Below are positions 9,942-20,850 of a stretch of DNA of 64,000 nt, piece after piece (position 1 is the first letter of the stretch; each line of letters starts with the position of its first letter). The notes beneath the pieces are model-generated. The model searched no databases, was not told the DNA's origin, and saw only the letters and a program-made list of their open reading frames with translations. The translations under genes were made by a program, and so were the position numbers. Source of the DNA: Andreesenia angusta (GTDB lineage Bacteria; Bacillota; Clostridia; Tissierellales; Gottschalkiaceae); assembly GCF_001855385.1 (NCBI RefSeq), contig NZ_MKIE01000003.1:62001-126000 (forward strand), in the 5' to 3' direction.

Positions 9942-10134
9942 TGATGTACGCCAAATGAATTCGAAAGAATTAGGCGAGAAATTAACAGAATTAAAAGCAG
10001 AATTATTTAACTTAAGATTTCAATTAGCTACAGGTCAACTGGATAACCCTATGAGAATTAGGACAGTAAGAAAAGATATAGCTCGTGTAAACACAATAAT
10101 GAGAGAAATAGAGCTTAAGGAAATAAACGCTTAA
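9931..10134 (+). CDS. rpmC: 50S ribosomal protein L29
   Basis: L29 is a small helical protein at the tunnel exit. Starting at ATG 9931 gives 67 residues beginning [20 protein letters not shown], matching the family. GGGTGGTG, located within the end of rplP, serves as the ribosome-binding site. The upstream in-frame start at 9901 would add a non-homologous extension and was not chosen. The motif [13 protein letters not shown] is present. Confidence 0.96.
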   Translation: MKANDVRQMNSKELGEKLTELKAELFNLRFQLATGQLDNPMRIRTVRKDIARVNTIMREIELKEINA

Positions 10135-10161
10135 AAGTTGTCTGAAGGGAGGCTAAGCTAA

Positions 10162-10416
10162 ATGGAAAGAGGTAACAGAAAATTAAGACAGGGTCGTGTA
10201 GTGAGCGACAAGATGGACAAGACAATCGTTGTTGCCGTTGAGACGTTCGTATCACATCCTCTTTATGGAAAATCAGTTAAGAAGACTACGAAGTTCAAAG
10301 CACATGACGAAAACAACGAGTGCCAAACAGGCGATATCGTAAAAATAATGGAAACAAGACCGCTAAGCAAAGATAAGAGATGGAGATTAGTTGGCATAGT
10401 AGAGAAAGCTAAATAA
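10162..10416 (+). CDS. rpsQ: 30S ribosomal protein S17
   Basis: S17 is a primary 16S rRNA-binding protein. The 84-residue product contains [19 protein letters not shown] at its N-terminal OB-fold and [20 protein letters not shown] at its C-terminal end. GAAGGGAGG precedes the ATG. Confidence 0.98.
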   Translation: MERGNRKLRQGRVVSDKMDKTIVVAVETFVSHPLYGKSVKKTTKFKAHDENNECQTGDIVKIMETRPLSKDKRWRLVGIVEKAK

Positions 10417-10445
10417 ATCCTTGAAATCGAAAGGAGGTAAAAGAG

Positions 10446-10814
10446 ATGGTTCAAAACGAAACACGTTTAAAAGTTGGAGACAACTCGGGAGCTAAGGAGC
10501 TTCTTGTTATAAGAGTACTAGGTGGATCAAAGAGAAAGTACGCCAATGTAGGAGATGTAGTAGTAGCTGCAGTTAAAAGTGCAACACCAGGAGGAGTTGT
10601 TAAGAAAGGTGATGTAGTAAAAGCTGTTGTTGTTAGAACGAAAAAGGGACTTAGAAGAAATGACGGAAGCTATATAAAATTTGATGAAAATGCCGCTGTT
10701 ATAATCAAAGAAGACAGATCTCCAGTAGGAACTCGTATATTCGGGCCTATAACTAGAGAGCTAAGAGACGGTAACTTCATGAAAATTATATCACTAGCAC
10801 CTGAAGTATTATAA
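10446..10814 (+). CDS. rplN: 50S ribosomal protein L14
   Basis: L14 forms an intersubunit bridge and is the docking site of RsfS. The product has exactly 122 residues, the family norm. It begins [20 protein letters not shown] and ends with the conserved SLAPEVL. GAAAGGAGG precedes the ATG. Confidence 0.98.
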   Translation: MVQNETRLKVGDNSGAKELLVIRVLGGSKRKYANVGDVVVAAVKSATPGGVVKKGDVVKAVVVRTKKGLRRNDGSYIKFDENAAVIIKEDRSPVGTRIFGPITRELRDGNFMKIISLAPEVL

Positions 10815-10829
10815 GAGGAGGTGTAGATA

Positions 10830-11138
10830 ATGAAAATAAAAAAAGGTGACAAGGTCGTTGTAATTGCAGGAAAAGATAAAGGTAAGATCGGAGAAGTAGT
10901 AGCCGCTATGCCTAAGGCTGGAAGAGTTATTGTAGAGGGTGTAAACATGGTGATTAAGCACCAGAAGCCAACTCCTAACATGCAGCAAGGTGGAAGAATT
11001 GAAAAAGAAGCCAGCATAGACGCATCGAACGTGATGATATACTCTGAGAAAGACAAGCAGGGAGTAAGAGTCGGATACAAGATGGAAAACGGAAAGAAAG
11101 TTAGAGTTAGCAAGAAAAGCGGAGAAATCCTGGGCTAA
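10830..11138 (+). CDS. rplX: 50S ribosomal protein L24
   Basis: L24 initiates 50S assembly. The 102-residue product has the KOW motif near the N-terminal end ([18 protein letters not shown]). AGAGGAGGTG lies upstream of the ATG. The C-terminal [11 protein letters not shown] is typical. Confidence 0.98.
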   Translation: MKIKKGDKVVVIAGKDKGKIGEVVAAMPKAGRVIVEGVNMVIKHQKPTPNMQQGGRIEKEASIDASNVMIYSEKDKQGVRVGYKMENGKKVRVSKKSGEILG

Positions 11139-11167
11139 TTACTCGGAATTGAAAGGAGGTTGCATTA

Positions 11168-11710
11168 ATGACTGCACGTTTAAAAGAGAAATATATGAAG
11201 GAAGTAGTTCCAGCACTTATGGAAAAATTTCAATATAGCAATATAATGGAAGTACCTAAAGTAGAGAAAATAGTTTTAAACATGGGACTTGGAGAAGCTA
11301 GAGAAAACCCAAAGATACTAGAATCAGCACTACTAGAGATGGGAATGATAGCTGGACAAAAGCCAGTTACTACAAGAGCGAAGAACTCTATAGCTAACTT
11401 CAAGCTTCGTGAAGGAATGCCTATAGGTGCGAAAGTTACTCTAAGAGGAGAGAAGATGTACGAGTTCTTTGACAAACTTATGAACATAGCTCTTCCAAGG
11501 GTAAGAGACTTCAGAGGAGTTTCTAACACTGCGTTTGACGGAAGAGGAAACTATGCACTAGGAATAAAAGAGCAATTGATTTTCCCTGAAATAGATTATG
11601 ATAAAGTAGATACAATAAAAGGCTTAGATATCATAGTTGTAACTACAGCTAAAACAGATGAAGAAGCTAGAGAGTTTTTAGGTCTTATGGGAATGCCTTT
11701 TAAAAAGTAG
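11168..11710 (+). CDS. rplE: 50S ribosomal protein L5
   Basis: L5 binds 5S rRNA and contacts P-site tRNA. The 180-residue product carries [30 protein letters not shown] and [26 protein letters not shown] precedes the ATG. The length and position are standard for the spc cluster. Confidence 0.98.
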   Translation: MTARLKEKYMKEVVPALMEKFQYSNIMEVPKVEKIVLNMGLGEARENPKILESALLEMGMIAGQKPVTTRAKNSIANFKLREGMPIGAKVTLRGEKMYEFFDKLMNIALPRVRDFRGVSNTAFDGRGNYALGIKEQLIFPEIDYDKVDTIKGLDIIVVTTAKTDEEAREFLGLMGMPFKK

Positions 11711-11730
11711 AGTAAGGAGGGAAAGTTCTA

Positions 11731-11916
11731 ATGGCTAGAAAAGCGATGGTCAATAAACAGCAGAAAAAGCAAAAGTATAGTAGTAGAGAATACAGCAGAT
11801 GTAAAATCTGTGGAAGACCTCATGCATACTTAAGAAAATTCGGAGTTTGCCGTATATGCTTTAGAGAATTAGCATACAAAGGAGAAATTCCTGGAGTTAG
11901 AAAAGCAAGTTGGTAG
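11731..11916 (+). CDS. rpsN: 30S ribosomal protein S14, zinc-binding type Z
   Basis: This 61-residue form has two CxxC pairs, CKICGRPH and [10 protein letters not shown], that form the zinc ribbon of the type Z (C+) S14. Its presence in the main operon is typical of Gram-positive bacteria and some other phyla, and of zinc-replete expression. TAAGGAGGG precedes the ATG. No zinc-independent paralogue is in the window. Confidence 0.97.
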   Translation: MARKAMVNKQQKKQKYSSREYSRCKICGRPHAYLRKFGVCRICFRELAYKGEIPGVRKASW

Positions 11917-11951
11917 ATATATATTTAAGATATGGAAGGAGGTAGACTGTA

Positions 11952-12350
11952 ATGGTTATGACAGATCCAATTGCAGATATGCTTACAAGAATTAGAAACA
12001 GCAATAATGCTAAACATGAGACGGTGGATATTCCAGCTTCTAATATAAAAAAATCACTAGCAAACATTCTATTAGAAGAAGGGTTTGTAAAGGGATATGA
12101 CGTTATAGAGGACGGAAAGCAAGGTATAATAAGAGTTCAGTTAAAGTACGGTGCTGACAAAGAGAAGATAATAACAGGACTAAAGAGAATATCTAAGCCA
12201 GGACTTAGAGTGTACGTTAAGAGTGACGAGATACCTAGAGTTCTAGGTGGTCTTGGAATAGCTATACTATCGACGTCAAACGGAATAGTGACAGATAAAG
12301 TAGCTAGAAAAGAAAAAGTTGGCGGAGAAGTAATCTGCTACGTATGGTAA
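11952..12350 (+). CDS. rpsH: 30S ribosomal protein S8
   Basis: S8 binds 16S rRNA early and, in E. coli, represses the spc operon. The product has 132 residues and contains [14 protein letters not shown] and the C-terminal [18 protein letters not shown] lies 10 bases before ATG 11952; ATG 11958 is an alternative with wider spacing. Confidence 0.97.
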   Translation: MVMTDPIADMLTRIRNSNNAKHETVDIPASNIKKSLANILLEEGFVKGYDVIEDGKQGIIRVQLKYGADKEKIITGLKRISKPGLRVYVKSDEIPRVLGGLGIAILSTSNGIVTDKVARKEKVGGEVICYVW

Positions 12351-12381
12351 TACGGATTCGCAAGAATAGGAGGTGTTTGTA

Positions 12382-12921
12382 GTGTCAAGGATAGGATTAA
12401 AGCCTATAACTATCCCAAGTGGAGTAGAGGTTAAAGTTGATTCTGAAAACAAAGTTGTCGTTAAAGGACCTAAGGGAACTTTAGAGCAACAGATAGATAA
12501 AGCTATGATTATAAATGTAGAAGATAACCAAGTGACAGTGGCGCGTCCAAGTGACAGAAAAGAGCACAGATCACTACATGGACTGTCTAGAACTTTGATA
12601 GACAACATGGTAGTAGGAGTAAGTGAAGGATACTCTAAGACTCTAGAAATAGTAGGAGTAGGTTATCGTGCACAAAAGCAAGGAAAGAAACTAGTTCTAA
12701 GTCTAGGATTCTCTCATCCAGTAGAGATGGAAGATCCAGCTGGAATAGAAGTAGAAGTTCCTAACAACAACCAGATAATAGTAAGCGGAATAGACAAGCA
12801 AGCTGTTGGAAACTACGCTGCAGTCATAAGAGACTGGAGAAGACCTGAGCCTTATAAAGGTAAGGGAGTTAAGTACGCTGGTGAGCGTATAAGACGTAAA
12901 GAAGGAAAAACAGGTAAGTAA
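12382..12921 (+). CDS. rplF: 50S ribosomal protein L6
   Basis: L6 lies near the factor-binding site. GTG 12382 is chosen because AGGAGGTG ends about 6 bases upstream and the product then begins [12 protein letters not shown], the family start. An in-frame GTG at 12373 overlaps the Shine-Dalgarno and would add three residues. The length is 179 residues. The signature [14 protein letters not shown] is intact. Confidence 0.97.
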   Translation: MSRIGLKPITIPSGVEVKVDSENKVVVKGPKGTLEQQIDKAMIINVEDNQVTVARPSDRKEHRSLHGLSRTLIDNMVVGVSEGYSKTLEIVGVGYRAQKQGKKLVLSLGFSHPVEMEDPAGIEVEVPNNNQIIVSGIDKQAVGNYAAVIRDWRRPEPYKGKGVKYAGERIRRKEGKTGK

Positions 12922-12953
12922 TAGATAGACGAAAAAGAAGGGAGTGATAACTG

Positions 12954-13316
12954 GTGCTTAAGAAAGTTAGTAGCAACATCAAGAGACAAAAGAGACAACA
13001 GAGAATAAGACAAAACATTAAAGGAACTCCTGAGAGACCAAGATTAAATGTTTACAGAAGTCTTAATCATATATATGCACAGGTTATAGATGACTTAGCC
13101 GGCAAAACTCTAGTTTCAGCTTCAAGCCTAGAGCTTAAAGACAAGCTAGATTCAACTGGAAACAAAGCGGCTGCAAGAGAAGTTGGAAAGCTAGTTGCAG
13201 AGAAAGCTAAAGAGCAAGGAATCGAGAACGTAGTATTTGACAGAGGTGGATACCTTTATCATGGAAGAATAAAAGAGCTTGCAGATGGAGCAAGAGAAAA
13301 CGGACTGAAATTCTAA
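12954..13316 (+). CDS. rplR: 50S ribosomal protein L18
   Basis: L18 carries 5S rRNA into the central protuberance. The 120-residue product starts at GTG after AAGGGAGTG. It shows the arginine-rich N-terminal segment, [20 protein letters not shown] and the C-terminal [20 protein letters not shown]. Length and position are normal. Confidence 0.97.
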   Translation: MLKKVSSNIKRQKRQQRIRQNIKGTPERPRLNVYRSLNHIYAQVIDDLAGKTLVSASSLELKDKLDSTGNKAAAREVGKLVAEKAKEQGIENVVFDRGGYLYHGRIKELADGARENGLKF

Positions 13317-13334
13317 AAAGAAGGAGGGAATTTG

Positions 13335-13841
13335 ATGAGTCGTGGACGTATTGATGTAAATCAACTAGACTTAAAAGAAACAGTAGTTAGCATAAATCGT
13401 GTAACTAAAGTTGTTAAAGGTGGTAGAAACTTTAGATTCAGCGCACTTGTTGTTGTTGGAGACGAGAACGGTCATGTAGGAGTAGGAATGGCTAAGGCAC
13501 AAGAAGTACCTGAAGCTATAAGAAAAGCTATACAAGACGCTAAGAAGCATATAATAACAGTTCCAACTGTTGGAACTACTATACCTCATGAGACACTAGG
13601 ACATTTTGGAGCTGGAAGCGTTCTGCTTAAGCCTGCTGCAGAGGGTACTGGAGTTATAGCTGGAGGACCTGTCCGTGCGGTAATAGAGCTTGCTGGAATA
13701 AGGGACCTAAGAGGTAAGTCATTAGGAACAAACAATCCTAGAAACATGATAAACGCGACTATGGACGCTCTAAGTCAACTTAAGAGAGCTGAAGAAGTGG
13801 CTAAACTAAGAGGAAAAACCGTAGAAGAGTTACTAGGTTAG
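13335..13841 (+). CDS. rpsE: 30S ribosomal protein S5
   Basis: S5 contributes to decoding fidelity and the mRNA entry channel. ATG 13335 is preferred over the in-frame TTG just before it, given AAGGAGGG 6-7 bases upstream. The length is 168 residues. The N-terminal domain motif [20 protein letters not shown] and the segment [13 protein letters not shown] are present. Confidence 0.97.
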   Translation: MSRGRIDVNQLDLKETVVSINRVTKVVKGGRNFRFSALVVVGDENGHVGVGMAKAQEVPEAIRKAIQDAKKHIITVPTVGTTIPHETLGHFGAGSVLLKPAAEGTGVIAGGPVRAVIELAGIRDLRGKSLGTNNPRNMINATMDALSQLKRAEEVAKLRGKTVEELLG

Positions 13842-13855
13842 GAGGGGTGAATACC

Positions 13856-14032
13856 TTGGCTATGATTAAAATAAAACTCGTTAAGAGTAAAATAGGTAGA
13901 ATAGAAAATCAGAAGAGAACTGTTGAAGCTCTTGGACTGAGAAAGATCGGTCAAATAGTTGAGAAGCAGGATACTCCTCAAATAAGAGGTATGATAGAAA
14001 AAGTTAAGCACATGGTAGAAGTTGTAGAGTAA
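13856..14032 (+). CDS. rpmD: 50S ribosomal protein L30
   Basis: L30 is a small late-assembly protein. TTG 13856 is chosen because GGAGGGG lies 8 bases upstream and the product begins [14 protein letters not shown], as in the family. A GTG at 13847 lies inside the Shine-Dalgarno. The length is 58 residues. The conserved ALGLRKIGQ motif is present. Confidence 0.94.
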   Translation: MAMIKIKLVKSKIGRIENQKRTVEALGLRKIGQIVEKQDTPQIRGMIEKVKHMVEVVE

Positions 14033-14061
14033 TTCTACTATATAACAGAGGAGGTGTAAGT

Positions 14062-14508
14062 ATGAAATTACATGAGTTAAGACCAAACGCTGGTGGCGGA
14101 AGTAAGAAAACTAAGAGATTAGGTAGAGGTACTGCATCAGGACAGGGTAAAACATCTGGTAGAGGACAGAAAGGTCAAAATTCTCGTTCAGGCGGTGGAG
14201 TAAGACCAGGATTCGAGGGAGGTCAGATGCCTCTTTACAGAAGACTACCTAAGAGAGGATTCAAAAACGTATTCGCTAAAGAGTATGCTATAGTTAATAT
14301 AGATGAACTTAACGAAAGATTCGAAGACGGAATGGAAGTAACACCAGTTACTCTTATAGAGGCTGGAGTTATAAAGAAAGTTCTTGACGGAGTAAAGGTT
14401 CTTGGAAACGGAGAGCTAAACAAAAAACTAACTGTTAAAGCAACTAAATTCAGCAAGACAGCAGTGGAGAAGATAGAAGCAAACGGGGGAAAAGTAGAGG
14501 TGATTTAA
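14062..14508 (+). CDS. rplO: 50S ribosomal protein L15
   Basis: L15 is a late-assembly protein. The 148-residue product has the glycine- and arginine-rich N-terminal region with [20 protein letters not shown]. It begins [21 protein letters not shown] precedes the ATG. It ends one base before secY, suggesting translational coupling. Confidence 0.98.
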   Translation: MKLHELRPNAGGGSKKTKRLGRGTASGQGKTSGRGQKGQNSRSGGGVRPGFEGGQMPLYRRLPKRGFKNVFAKEYAIVNIDELNERFEDGMEVTPVTLIEAGVIKKVLDGVKVLGNGELNKKLTVKATKFSKTAVEKIEANGGKVEVI

Positions 14509-14509
14509 A

Positions 14510-15787
14510 TTGCTATCAACTCTTAGAGACGCTTGGAAAGTGCCCGAACTAAAGGGCAAGATGATATACACACTGTTGATGATCTTAGTATTCAGGATAG
14601 GAGCTAGCGTTCCTGTTCCTGGAGTTGATACAGGGGTAATAGCACAGATGTTTGACACTAGTCAAGCCGGAGGACTTCTGAGCTTTCTGGACCTTATGTC
14701 TGGGGGAGCTTTCAAGAACTTCACAGTCTTTGCACTAAATATATACCCATATATCACAGCTTCAATAATACTTCAGTTGTTGACAGTTGCTATTCCGAGT
14801 CTTGAGTCGCTTGCAAAAGAAGGCGACGTTGGAAGGAAGAAAATCAGTAAGTACACTAAATACTTGACTATAGTGTTGGCGGTAGTTCAAGCTGTAGGAT
14901 TGAGTTTAGGATTTTTCAACCAAGCGATAATGGACAGAAGCTTTATGTCGGTTGCAGTTGTAGTCATAACGTTGACTGCGGGTACTTGCTTCCTTGTATG
15001 GCTTGGAGGACAGATTACTGAAAAGGGAGTGGGAAATGGTATCTCACTTATAATCTTTATAGGAATAGTTTCTGGAGCCCCATCAGGTGCAGCGAGACTT
15101 TTTGAGCTGTATAAGGCAGGGGCGGCGGGAATAGTTTCTATAGTGGCATTCCTTGTTATAGCACTACTGATAATAGTGGGAGTTATAATAATCCAGGAAG
15201 GTCAGAGAAAGATTCCAGTTCAGTACGCAAAGAGAGTTGTAGGCAGAAAGATGTACGGTGGACAGAGCACCCATATTCCAATAAAAGTGCTGATGGCAGG
15301 GGTTATTCCAGTAATATTCTCTACGTCGCTACTTCAGTTCCCGCAGATAGTGGCATTGTTCTTTAAAGGCGGATTCGCAGACTTCGTCACAAAGTACCTT
15401 ACACTTGGAGGAACACTTGGAACTTGGATATACTCTATACTGAACGTCATATTGATACTGTTCTTTACTTACTTCTATACGGCAATTCAATTTAATCCTA
15501 TAGAATATGCCAATAACTTGAAGCAGAACGGTGGATTTATTCCAGGGATAAGACCAGGAAAGCCAACGTCTGACTATTTAGGAAAGATACTTTCTAAGAT
15601 AACATTCTTAGGAGCTATAGTGCTTGCGATAATAGCCACAGTTCCAGTTATAGTTGAGTCTATACTAGGGCTTGGAATACAATTTGGAGGCACTGCAGTT
15701 CTGATAGTTGTAGGAGTTGTCTTAGAGACTATGAAGCAGTTAGAAACTCAGATGTTGATGAGACATTACAAAGGGTTTTTAAAATAG
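14510..15787 (+). CDS. secY: Preprotein translocase subunit SecY
   Basis: SecY is the protein-conducting channel of the cytoplasmic membrane. The 425-residue product starts at TTG; a GAGGTGATT Shine-Dalgarno lies within the end of rplO. Ten hydrophobic segments are visible. The plug region (VPGVD) and the cytosolic loops with PVQYAKR and ANNLKQNGGFIPGIRPGKP are conserved. It partners with SecE and SecG encoded elsewhere. Its position between rplO and adk is the usual spc-cluster arrangement. Confidence 0.98.
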   Translation: MLSTLRDAWKVPELKGKMIYTLLMILVFRIGASVPVPGVDTGVIAQMFDTSQAGGLLSFLDLMSGGAFKNFTVFALNIYPYITASIILQLLTVAIPSLESLAKEGDVGRKKISKYTKYLTIVLAVVQAVGLSLGFFNQAIMDRSFMSVAVVVITLTAGTCFLVWLGGQITEKGVGNGISLIIFIGIVSGAPSGAARLFELYKAGAAGIVSIVAFLVIALLIIVGVIIIQEGQRKIPVQYAKRVVGRKMYGGQSTHIPIKVLMAGVIPVIFSTSLLQFPQIVALFFKGGFADFVTKYLTLGGTLGTWIYSILNVILILFFTYFYTAIQFNPIEYANNLKQNGGFIPGIRPGKPTSDYLGKILSKITFLGAIVLAIIATVPVIVESILGLGIQFGGTAVLIVVGVVLETMKQLETQMLMRHYKGFLK

Positions 15788-15809
15788 AAACTCCTAGGAG
15801 ATGATTTGA

Positions 15810-16460
15810 TTGAGACTAGTATTGCTAGGGCCACCTGGAGCCGGAAAAGGAACGCAGGCGGCAGGAATAGTGGAAAAGTACAAGATACCTCACATATCTA
15901 CAGGAGATATTTTCAGAAAGAACATCAAAGAGGGAACTGAGCTAGGGAAAAAGGCAAAAGACTATATGGACAAAGGTCTACTAGTTCCAGATGAGCTTGT
16001 AGTTGAGATCGTAAAAGACAGACTTACAGAGTCAGACTGCTCGGAAGGATTTTTGCTTGATGGATTCCCAAGGACAGTTGCTCAAGCTGATTCGTTGAAT
16101 TCTGAACTTGAGAGTATGGAGATTAAGCTTGATAAAGTTATAAATATAGACGTTTCAAAAGAAGAGCTGATAGAGAGAGCTGTTGGAAGAAGGATATGCA
16201 AGGATTGCGGAGCAACTTACCATATAAAATTCAACCCAACTAAAGCTGAAGGCGTATGCGATGTATGCGGCGGAGAGCTCTACCAGAGAGACGACGACAA
16301 CGAAGAAACAGTTACTAAGAGAATCGAAGTATATATAGATCAGACGCAACCGCTTATAGACTATTACAAGGAGAAGGGCATACTCGCCGATATAGATGGA
16401 AGGCAGAGCATTGACAAAGTGTTCTCTGATATAGTCGACACACTAGGGAGCGTTAAGTAA
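15810..16460 (+). CDS. adk: Adenylate kinase, zinc-containing lid
   Basis: Adk interconverts 2 ADP with ATP and AMP. The 216-residue product has the P-loop GPPGAGKGT at residues 7-15, DGFPR near 84-88 and an INVERT/LID domain with Cys130, Cys133, Cys150 and Cys153. These form the structural zinc site common in Firmicutes. The start is TTG with CTAGGAG upstream. The final A of its stop TAA is the A of the map start ATG. Confidence 0.97.
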   Translation: MRLVLLGPPGAGKGTQAAGIVEKYKIPHISTGDIFRKNIKEGTELGKKAKDYMDKGLLVPDELVVEIVKDRLTESDCSEGFLLDGFPRTVAQADSLNSELESMEIKLDKVINIDVSKEELIERAVGRRICKDCGATYHIKFNPTKAEGVCDVCGGELYQRDDDNEETVTKRIEVYIDQTQPLIDYYKEKGILADIDGRQSIDKVFSDIVDTLGSVK

Positions 16461-17206
16461 TGATCATACTGAAAAGCAAGAGGGAAATAGAGATAATGAG
16501 AGAGGCAGGAAGAGTTGTAGCAGAGACTCATGCCTTTCTCAAAGAAGTTATAAAGCCTGGGATAACTACAAAAGAGTTAGACACACTGGCCGAAAACTTC
16601 ATAAGAAGCAAGAATGCCATTCCGGGTTTTAAAGGATATGGAGGCTTTCCAGGAACCATATGTGCATCTATAAATGAAGAGGTGGTTCATGGAATACCTA
16701 GCATGAGAGAGTTAAAGGAAGGCGACATAATAAGCATTGATATAGGTTCAATAGTGGATGGATACTATGGAGATTCGGCGAAAACTTATCCTGTAGGAGA
16801 TATATCCGAAGAAAATCAAAAGCTTATAGACGTGACAAAAGAGTCATTCTATAGGGGAATGGAGTTTGCAAAACTGGGCTATAGACTTTCTGATATATCA
16901 CATGCTATACAGACTTATGTCGAGGAAAACGGATTTTCTGTAGTTACGGATTACGTAGGACATGGCATCGGCCGAAACATGCACGAAGAGCCACCTATTC
17001 CTAACTTTGGACCCGCTGGAAAAGGGCCAAGACTTCAAGAGGGAATGGTACTAGCAATAGAACCTATGGTGAATATAGGGACTAGAAAAGTTAAGGTATT
17101 AAGTGACAACTGGACTGTAGTTACACTGGATAAGAAAAACTCAGCCCACTATGAGCACACTATAGCTATAACTTCAGACGGTCCGGAAATATTGACTGCC
17201 CTATAG
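16460..17206 (+). CDS. map: Methionine aminopeptidase type I
   Basis: This enzyme removes the initiator methionine from nascent proteins. The 248-residue product shows the metal-ligand motifs of the family: [20 protein letters not shown] (two aspartates), [12 protein letters not shown] (histidine) and the C-terminal glutamates around AIEPM and YEHTIAI. There is no N-terminal zinc extension, so it is type Ia. Its start overlaps the adk stop by one base. Confidence 0.97.
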   Translation: MIILKSKREIEIMREAGRVVAETHAFLKEVIKPGITTKELDTLAENFIRSKNAIPGFKGYGGFPGTICASINEEVVHGIPSMRELKEGDIISIDIGSIVDGYYGDSAKTYPVGDISEENQKLIDVTKESFYRGMEFAKLGYRLSDISHAIQTYVEENGFSVVTDYVGHGIGRNMHEEPPIPNFGPAGKGPRLQEGMVLAIEPMVNIGTRKVKVLSDNWTVVTLDKKNSAHYEHTIAITSDGPEILTAL

Positions 17207-17224
17207 GAGGAGAGGTGAAGTTCT

Positions 17225-17494
17225 ATGACAACTGCAGAAGTGGAGATAGGACAGATTGTCAAGTCTAAACAAGGCAGAGATAAGGGTAAGATATATCTAG
17301 TGCTTGAAATTGTATCAGGAGACTACGTTCTTCTGGTGGACGGAGATACTAGAAAAATAAACAACCCTAAAAAGAAAAAAATTAAACATTTAATGGTTTA
17401 TAATTCTAAAATTAATGATATAATAGAAAAGTTGAAGCAAGAAAGCTTGGATGATTTTTTTATAAAAAAATCTTTGGCTCCTTTCAAATCTTGA
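17225..17494 (+). CDS. KOW domain RNA-binding protein (L14e-like)
   Basis: This 89-residue protein has one KOW motif at its N-terminal end ([20 protein letters not shown]). A lysine-rich middle part ([10 protein letters not shown]) and a short helical tail follow. Such proteins occur between map and infA in many Clostridia and are presumed ribosome- or RNA-associated; the exact role is not established. GGAGAGGTG precedes the ATG. Confidence 0.88.
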   Translation: MTTAEVEIGQIVKSKQGRDKGKIYLVLEIVSGDYVLLVDGDTRKINNPKKKKIKHLMVYNSKINDIIEKLKQESLDDFFIKKSLAPFKS

Positions 17495-17528
17495 GAGGGA
17501 CAAGAAGAACGGGAGGTTCGATTACCTG

Positions 17529-17747
17529 ATGTCTAAAAAAGATGTTATAGAGGTAGAAGGGACCGTAGTTGAAGCTCTTCCAAACACTATGTTTAAAGTA
17601 AAGCTTGAAAATGGTCATGAAATATTAGCACATATATCTGGGAAATTAAGAATGAACTTCATCAGAATTTTACCAGGTGATAAAGTTACAATAGAGTTAT
17701 CTCCCTACGATCTAACTAGGGGCAGGATAACTTGGCGTAACAAGTAG
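17529..17747 (+). CDS. infA: Translation initiation factor IF-1
   Basis: IF-1 occupies the A site during initiation. The 72-residue product is a single OB-fold. It begins [19 protein letters not shown] and contains [19 protein letters not shown] and [13 protein letters not shown]. The length is exactly that of the family. GGGAGG precedes the ATG by about 12 bases. Confidence 0.98.
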   Translation: MSKKDVIEVEGTVVEALPNTMFKVKLENGHEILAHISGKLRMNFIRILPGDKVTIELSPYDLTRGRITWRNK

Positions 17748-17766
17748 GACGTAAGGAGGGTTTACG

Positions 17767-17880
17767 ATGAAGGTAAGACCATCAGTAAAAAAGATATGTG
17801 AAAAATGTCAGGTTATCAAGAGAAAAGGTAAAGTAATGGTTATCTGTGAGAACCCAAGACATAAGCAGAAACAAGGATAA
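17767..17880 (+). CDS. rpmJ: 50S ribosomal protein L36
   Basis: The 37-residue product begins [15 protein letters not shown]. It contains the zinc ligand set CEKC near residues 11-14, then a later Cys and the His of NPRHKQ. This is the zinc-binding form of L36. TAAGGAGGG precedes the ATG. It is too short for a simple length-filtered gene search but is fully canonical between infA and rpsM. Confidence 0.97.
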   Translation: MKVRPSVKKICEKCQVIKRKGKVMVICENPRHKQKQG

Positions 17881-17949
17881 ATTTTAATTCGTTTAAACGC
17901 GGCTGTTAAAATAAATATTTATTAAGAAATAAGCAGGAGGTGCAACTTA

Positions 17950-18318
17950 ATGGCTAGAATTGCTGGCGTAGACTTACCTAGAGAGAAGAGGGTAGAGATA
18001 GGACTTACTTATATATACGGTATAGGAAGAACTAGATCAAACGAGATACTAGAAAAAACAGGTATCAGCCCGATGACTAGAGTAAGGGATTTAACTGAGA
18101 CTGAAGTTAATGATTTAAGAAGCGTAATAGACACTTATATGGTTGAGGGAGACTTGAGAAGAGAGGTTGCCTTAAACATAAAGAGACTAAGAGAGATAGG
18201 AAGTCTTAGAGGATACAGACATAGAAGAGGACTACCAGTTAGAGGACAGAACACTAAGAACAACGCAAGAACTAGAAAAGGTCCTAAGAGATTAGTAAGC
18301 AAGGGTAAAAAGAAATAA
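17950..18318 (+). CDS. rpsM: 30S ribosomal protein S13
   Basis: S13 contacts P-site tRNA and forms bridges to the 50S subunit. The 122-residue product begins [20 protein letters not shown]. It ends with a basic tail containing [28 protein letters not shown] precedes the ATG. It heads the alpha-operon part of the cluster. Confidence 0.98.
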   Translation: MARIAGVDLPREKRVEIGLTYIYGIGRTRSNEILEKTGISPMTRVRDLTETEVNDLRSVIDTYMVEGDLRREVALNIKRLREIGSLRGYRHRRGLPVRGQNTKNNARTRKGPKRLVSKGKKK

Positions 18319-18339
18319 GTTATAAAGGAGGGAATTTGA

Positions 18340-18735
18340 TTGGCTAAAAAAGGTGTTAAGACACGTGTTAAGAGAAGAGAGCGTAAGAATATAGAAAGAG
18401 GACAAGCTCATATACAGTCTACTTTTAATAACACTATGGTTACTTTGACTGATACAAAAGGAAATGTAATTTCATGGGCGAGTGCAGGACAACTAGGATT
18501 CAGAGGATCTAGAAAATCTACTCCTTTCGCTGCTCAGATGGCTGCTGAAGAAGCTGCTAAGAAAGCTATGGAGCACGGACTAAAGAGCGTAGAGGTATAT
18601 GTAAAGGGACCTGGATCAGGTAGAGAAGCGGCTATAAGATCGCTACAGGCTTCAGGACTAGAAGTGAGCCTAATAAAAGACAATACTCCAATACCACATA
18701 ACGGTTGTAGACCGCCAAAGCGTAGAAGAGTTTAA
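18340..18735 (+). CDS. rpsK: 30S ribosomal protein S11
   Basis: S11 forms the platform and contacts mRNA near the Shine-Dalgarno site. The 131-residue product starts at TTG after AAAGGAGGG. It contains [30 protein letters not shown] and the terminal [11 protein letters not shown]. Confidence 0.98.
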   Translation: MAKKGVKTRVKRRERKNIERGQAHIQSTFNNTMVTLTDTKGNVISWASAGQLGFRGSRKSTPFAAQMAAEEAAKKAMEHGLKSVEVYVKGPGSGREAAIRSLQASGLEVSLIKDNTPIPHNGCRPPKRRRV

Positions 18736-18762
18736 TAGAAAAACAGGAGGTGCAGAAAAAGG

Positions 18763-19395
18763 ATGGCAAGATATACGGGACCAGTATGTAGACTTTGTCG
18801 TAGAGAGGGACAAAAGCTATACTTAAAGAGTGATAAATGTTATACAGATAAATGTCCAATGAACACTAGAAACTATGCTCCAGGGCAACATGGACAAGCT
18901 AGAACTAAGAAACTTTCTGAGTACGGAGTACAGTTAAGAGAAAAGCAGAAAGTGCGTAGATACTACGGAATACTTGAAAAGCCTATGCTTAAGTATTTCC
19001 TAATGGCAGATAAGATGCAGGGAATAACAGGTGAAAACCTACTTAAAGTACTAGAGTCAAGACTAGACAACGTAGTTTTCAGAATGGGACTTGCTTCTTC
19101 AAGAATAGAAGCTAGACAGCTTGTAGTTCACGGACATTTCCTAGTGAATGGAAAGAAAGTAGATATACCTTCTTACCTGACTAGCGTTGGAGATGTTATA
19201 GAAGTTAAGGAAAAGAGCAAGAAGTCTCCTAAGTTCAAGCATATACAAGAGAACAGTCAAGGAAATACTCCTTCATGGGTAGAATCTGACATGGAGAACC
19301 TAAGCGGTAAAATAGTTGCTGAGTCTACAAGAGAAGATATAGATCTTCCAATAGAAGAGCACCTTATAGTCGAGCTTTACTCTAAGAACAAGTAG
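18763..19395 (+). CDS. rpsD: 30S ribosomal protein S4
   Basis: S4 is a primary assembly protein and in E. coli the alpha-operon repressor. The 210-residue product has an N-terminal zinc-type cysteine cluster (CRLCRREG ... KCYTDKCP, residues about 9-31) and an S4 RNA-binding domain with [28 protein letters not shown] lies 8-10 bases before the ATG. Confidence 0.98.
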   Translation: MARYTGPVCRLCRREGQKLYLKSDKCYTDKCPMNTRNYAPGQHGQARTKKLSEYGVQLREKQKVRRYYGILEKPMLKYFLMADKMQGITGENLLKVLESRLDNVVFRMGLASSRIEARQLVVHGHFLVNGKKVDIPSYLTSVGDVIEVKEKSKKSPKFKHIQENSQGNTPSWVESDMENLSGKIVAESTREDIDLPIEEHLIVELYSKNK

Positions 19396-19461
19396 AGCGA
19401 GATATCGTAGGATTAGTACCCTCGTAATAAAAAATATGGTTACCAAGGAGGGTTGAGTATA

Positions 19462-20409
19462 ATGATAGAGATAGAAAAACCAAGAATAGATATAGTTGAA
19501 ACAAATGAGGATGGAACCTACAGTAAGTTTGTGGTTGAACCTCTAGAGCGAGGATATGGAACGACACTGGGAAACTCTCTTAGAAGAATACTACTGTCGT
19601 CTCTTCCAGGAGCAGCGGTTTCTTCTATTAAAATTCAGGGAGTTTTGCATGAATTCTCAACTGTACCAGGTGTATATGAAGATGTATCAGAGATAATACT
19701 GAACATAAAAGGTATAGCTGCCAAAGCTTACACAGATGAACCTGTTATGTTGGTGATAGATGCAAAAGGGCCTAAGGAAATAAAAGCCGGAGATATCGTG
19801 ACCGGACCAGATGTAGAAATCCTAAACAAGGATCTTCACATAGCTACGCTAGAAGATGATGCTGAGCTGTTTATGGAGCTAGAGATGGTTAGGGGAAGAG
19901 GATATACTCCAGCTGAGAAGAACAAAAAAGAAGATCAGCCTATAGGGGTTCTTCCTATAGACTCGATATTTACTCCAGTTAAAAAGGTCAACTTTACCGT
20001 TGAAGACACTAGAGTAGGACAGTTTACTGATTATGACAAGCTTACGTTAGAAGTGTGGACTGATGGATCTATAAAGCCAGATGAAGCTACTTCGCTAGGA
20101 GCGAAAGTGCTCAATGAGCATCTGAACTTGTTTATAGGTCTTACGGACCATGTGAACGACGTGGAGATAATGGTAGAAAAAGAAGAGGACAAGAAAGAAA
20201 AAGTCCTTGAAATGACTATCGAAGAACTAGATCTTTCAGTTAGATCTTATAACTGCTTGAAGAGAGCAGGTATAAATACAGTAGAAGAACTTACTCAGAG
20301 AAGTGAAGATGATATGATGAAAGTCAGAAATCTTGGAAAAAAATCCCTTGAAGAGGTTCAACACAAGCTTGCAGAATTAGAATTAGGTTTAAGAAAAACT
20401 GAAGAATAG
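19462..20409 (+). CDS. rpoA: RNA polymerase alpha subunit
   Basis: Alpha dimerises to begin RNA polymerase assembly, and its C-terminal domain contacts UP elements and activators. ATG 19462 gives 315 residues beginning [22 protein letters not shown] at 19453 directly abuts the AAGGAGGG and is less likely. The N-terminal domain has [20 protein letters not shown]. The C-terminal domain has [16 protein letters not shown] and [11 protein letters not shown]. Confidence 0.97.
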   Translation: MIEIEKPRIDIVETNEDGTYSKFVVEPLERGYGTTLGNSLRRILLSSLPGAAVSSIKIQGVLHEFSTVPGVYEDVSEIILNIKGIAAKAYTDEPVMLVIDAKGPKEIKAGDIVTGPDVEILNKDLHIATLEDDAELFMELEMVRGRGYTPAEKNKKEDQPIGVLPIDSIFTPVKKVNFTVEDTRVGQFTDYDKLTLEVWTDGSIKPDEATSLGAKVLNEHLNLFIGLTDHVNDVEIMVEKEEDKKEKVLEMTIEELDLSVRSYNCLKRAGINTVEELTQRSEDDMMKVRNLGKKSLEEVQHKLAELELGLRKTEE

Positions 20410-20438
20410 TACTTTCTTTAGAAGAGGAGGGATGCATT

Positions 20439-20780
20439 ATGGCAAAACTAAGAAAACTTGGACGTCGTACAGACCACAGAGACGCTATGCTTAGAAACCA
20501 GGTTACTAGCCTACTGAAGAACGGAAAGATAACAACTACAGTGACTAGAGCCAAAGAGACAAAGAGAATGGCTGAAAAGATGATAACTCTTGCTAAGAGA
20601 GGAGATCTACATGCAAGACGTCAAGTACTAGCTTATGTATATGACGAGACAGTAGTTAAAAACTTATTTGATGAAATAGCTCCTAAGTATGCAGAGAGAA
20701 ACGGTGGATACACTAGAATCTTGAAAATGGGACCTCGTAGAGGCGACGCTGCAGAGATGGGAATACTAGAGCTAGTTTAA
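20439..20780 (+). CDS. rplQ: 50S ribosomal protein L17
   Basis: L17 lies at the tunnel exit. The 113-residue product contains [20 protein letters not shown] and the terminal [25 protein letters not shown] precedes the ATG. It is the last gene before an intrinsic terminator, closing the ribosomal super-cluster. Confidence 0.98.
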   Translation: MAKLRKLGRRTDHRDAMLRNQVTSLLKNGKITTTVTRAKETKRMAEKMITLAKRGDLHARRQVLAYVYDETVVKNLFDEIAPKYAERNGGYTRILKMGPRRGDAAEMGILELV

Positions 20781-20791
20781 GATATCTACAA

Positions 20792-20821
20792 GGGATTAAG
20801 TTGAACAACTTAGTCCCTTTT
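20792..20821 (+). terminator. Intrinsic terminator after rplQ
   Basis: GGGATTAAGTT (20792-20802) pairs with AACTTAGTCCC (20807-20817) around GAAC, with one G-U pair, and TTTT follows. Confidence 0.88.
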
Positions 20822-20850
20822 GCTAGTTTAGAATAAGGAGAGCTGAGGAT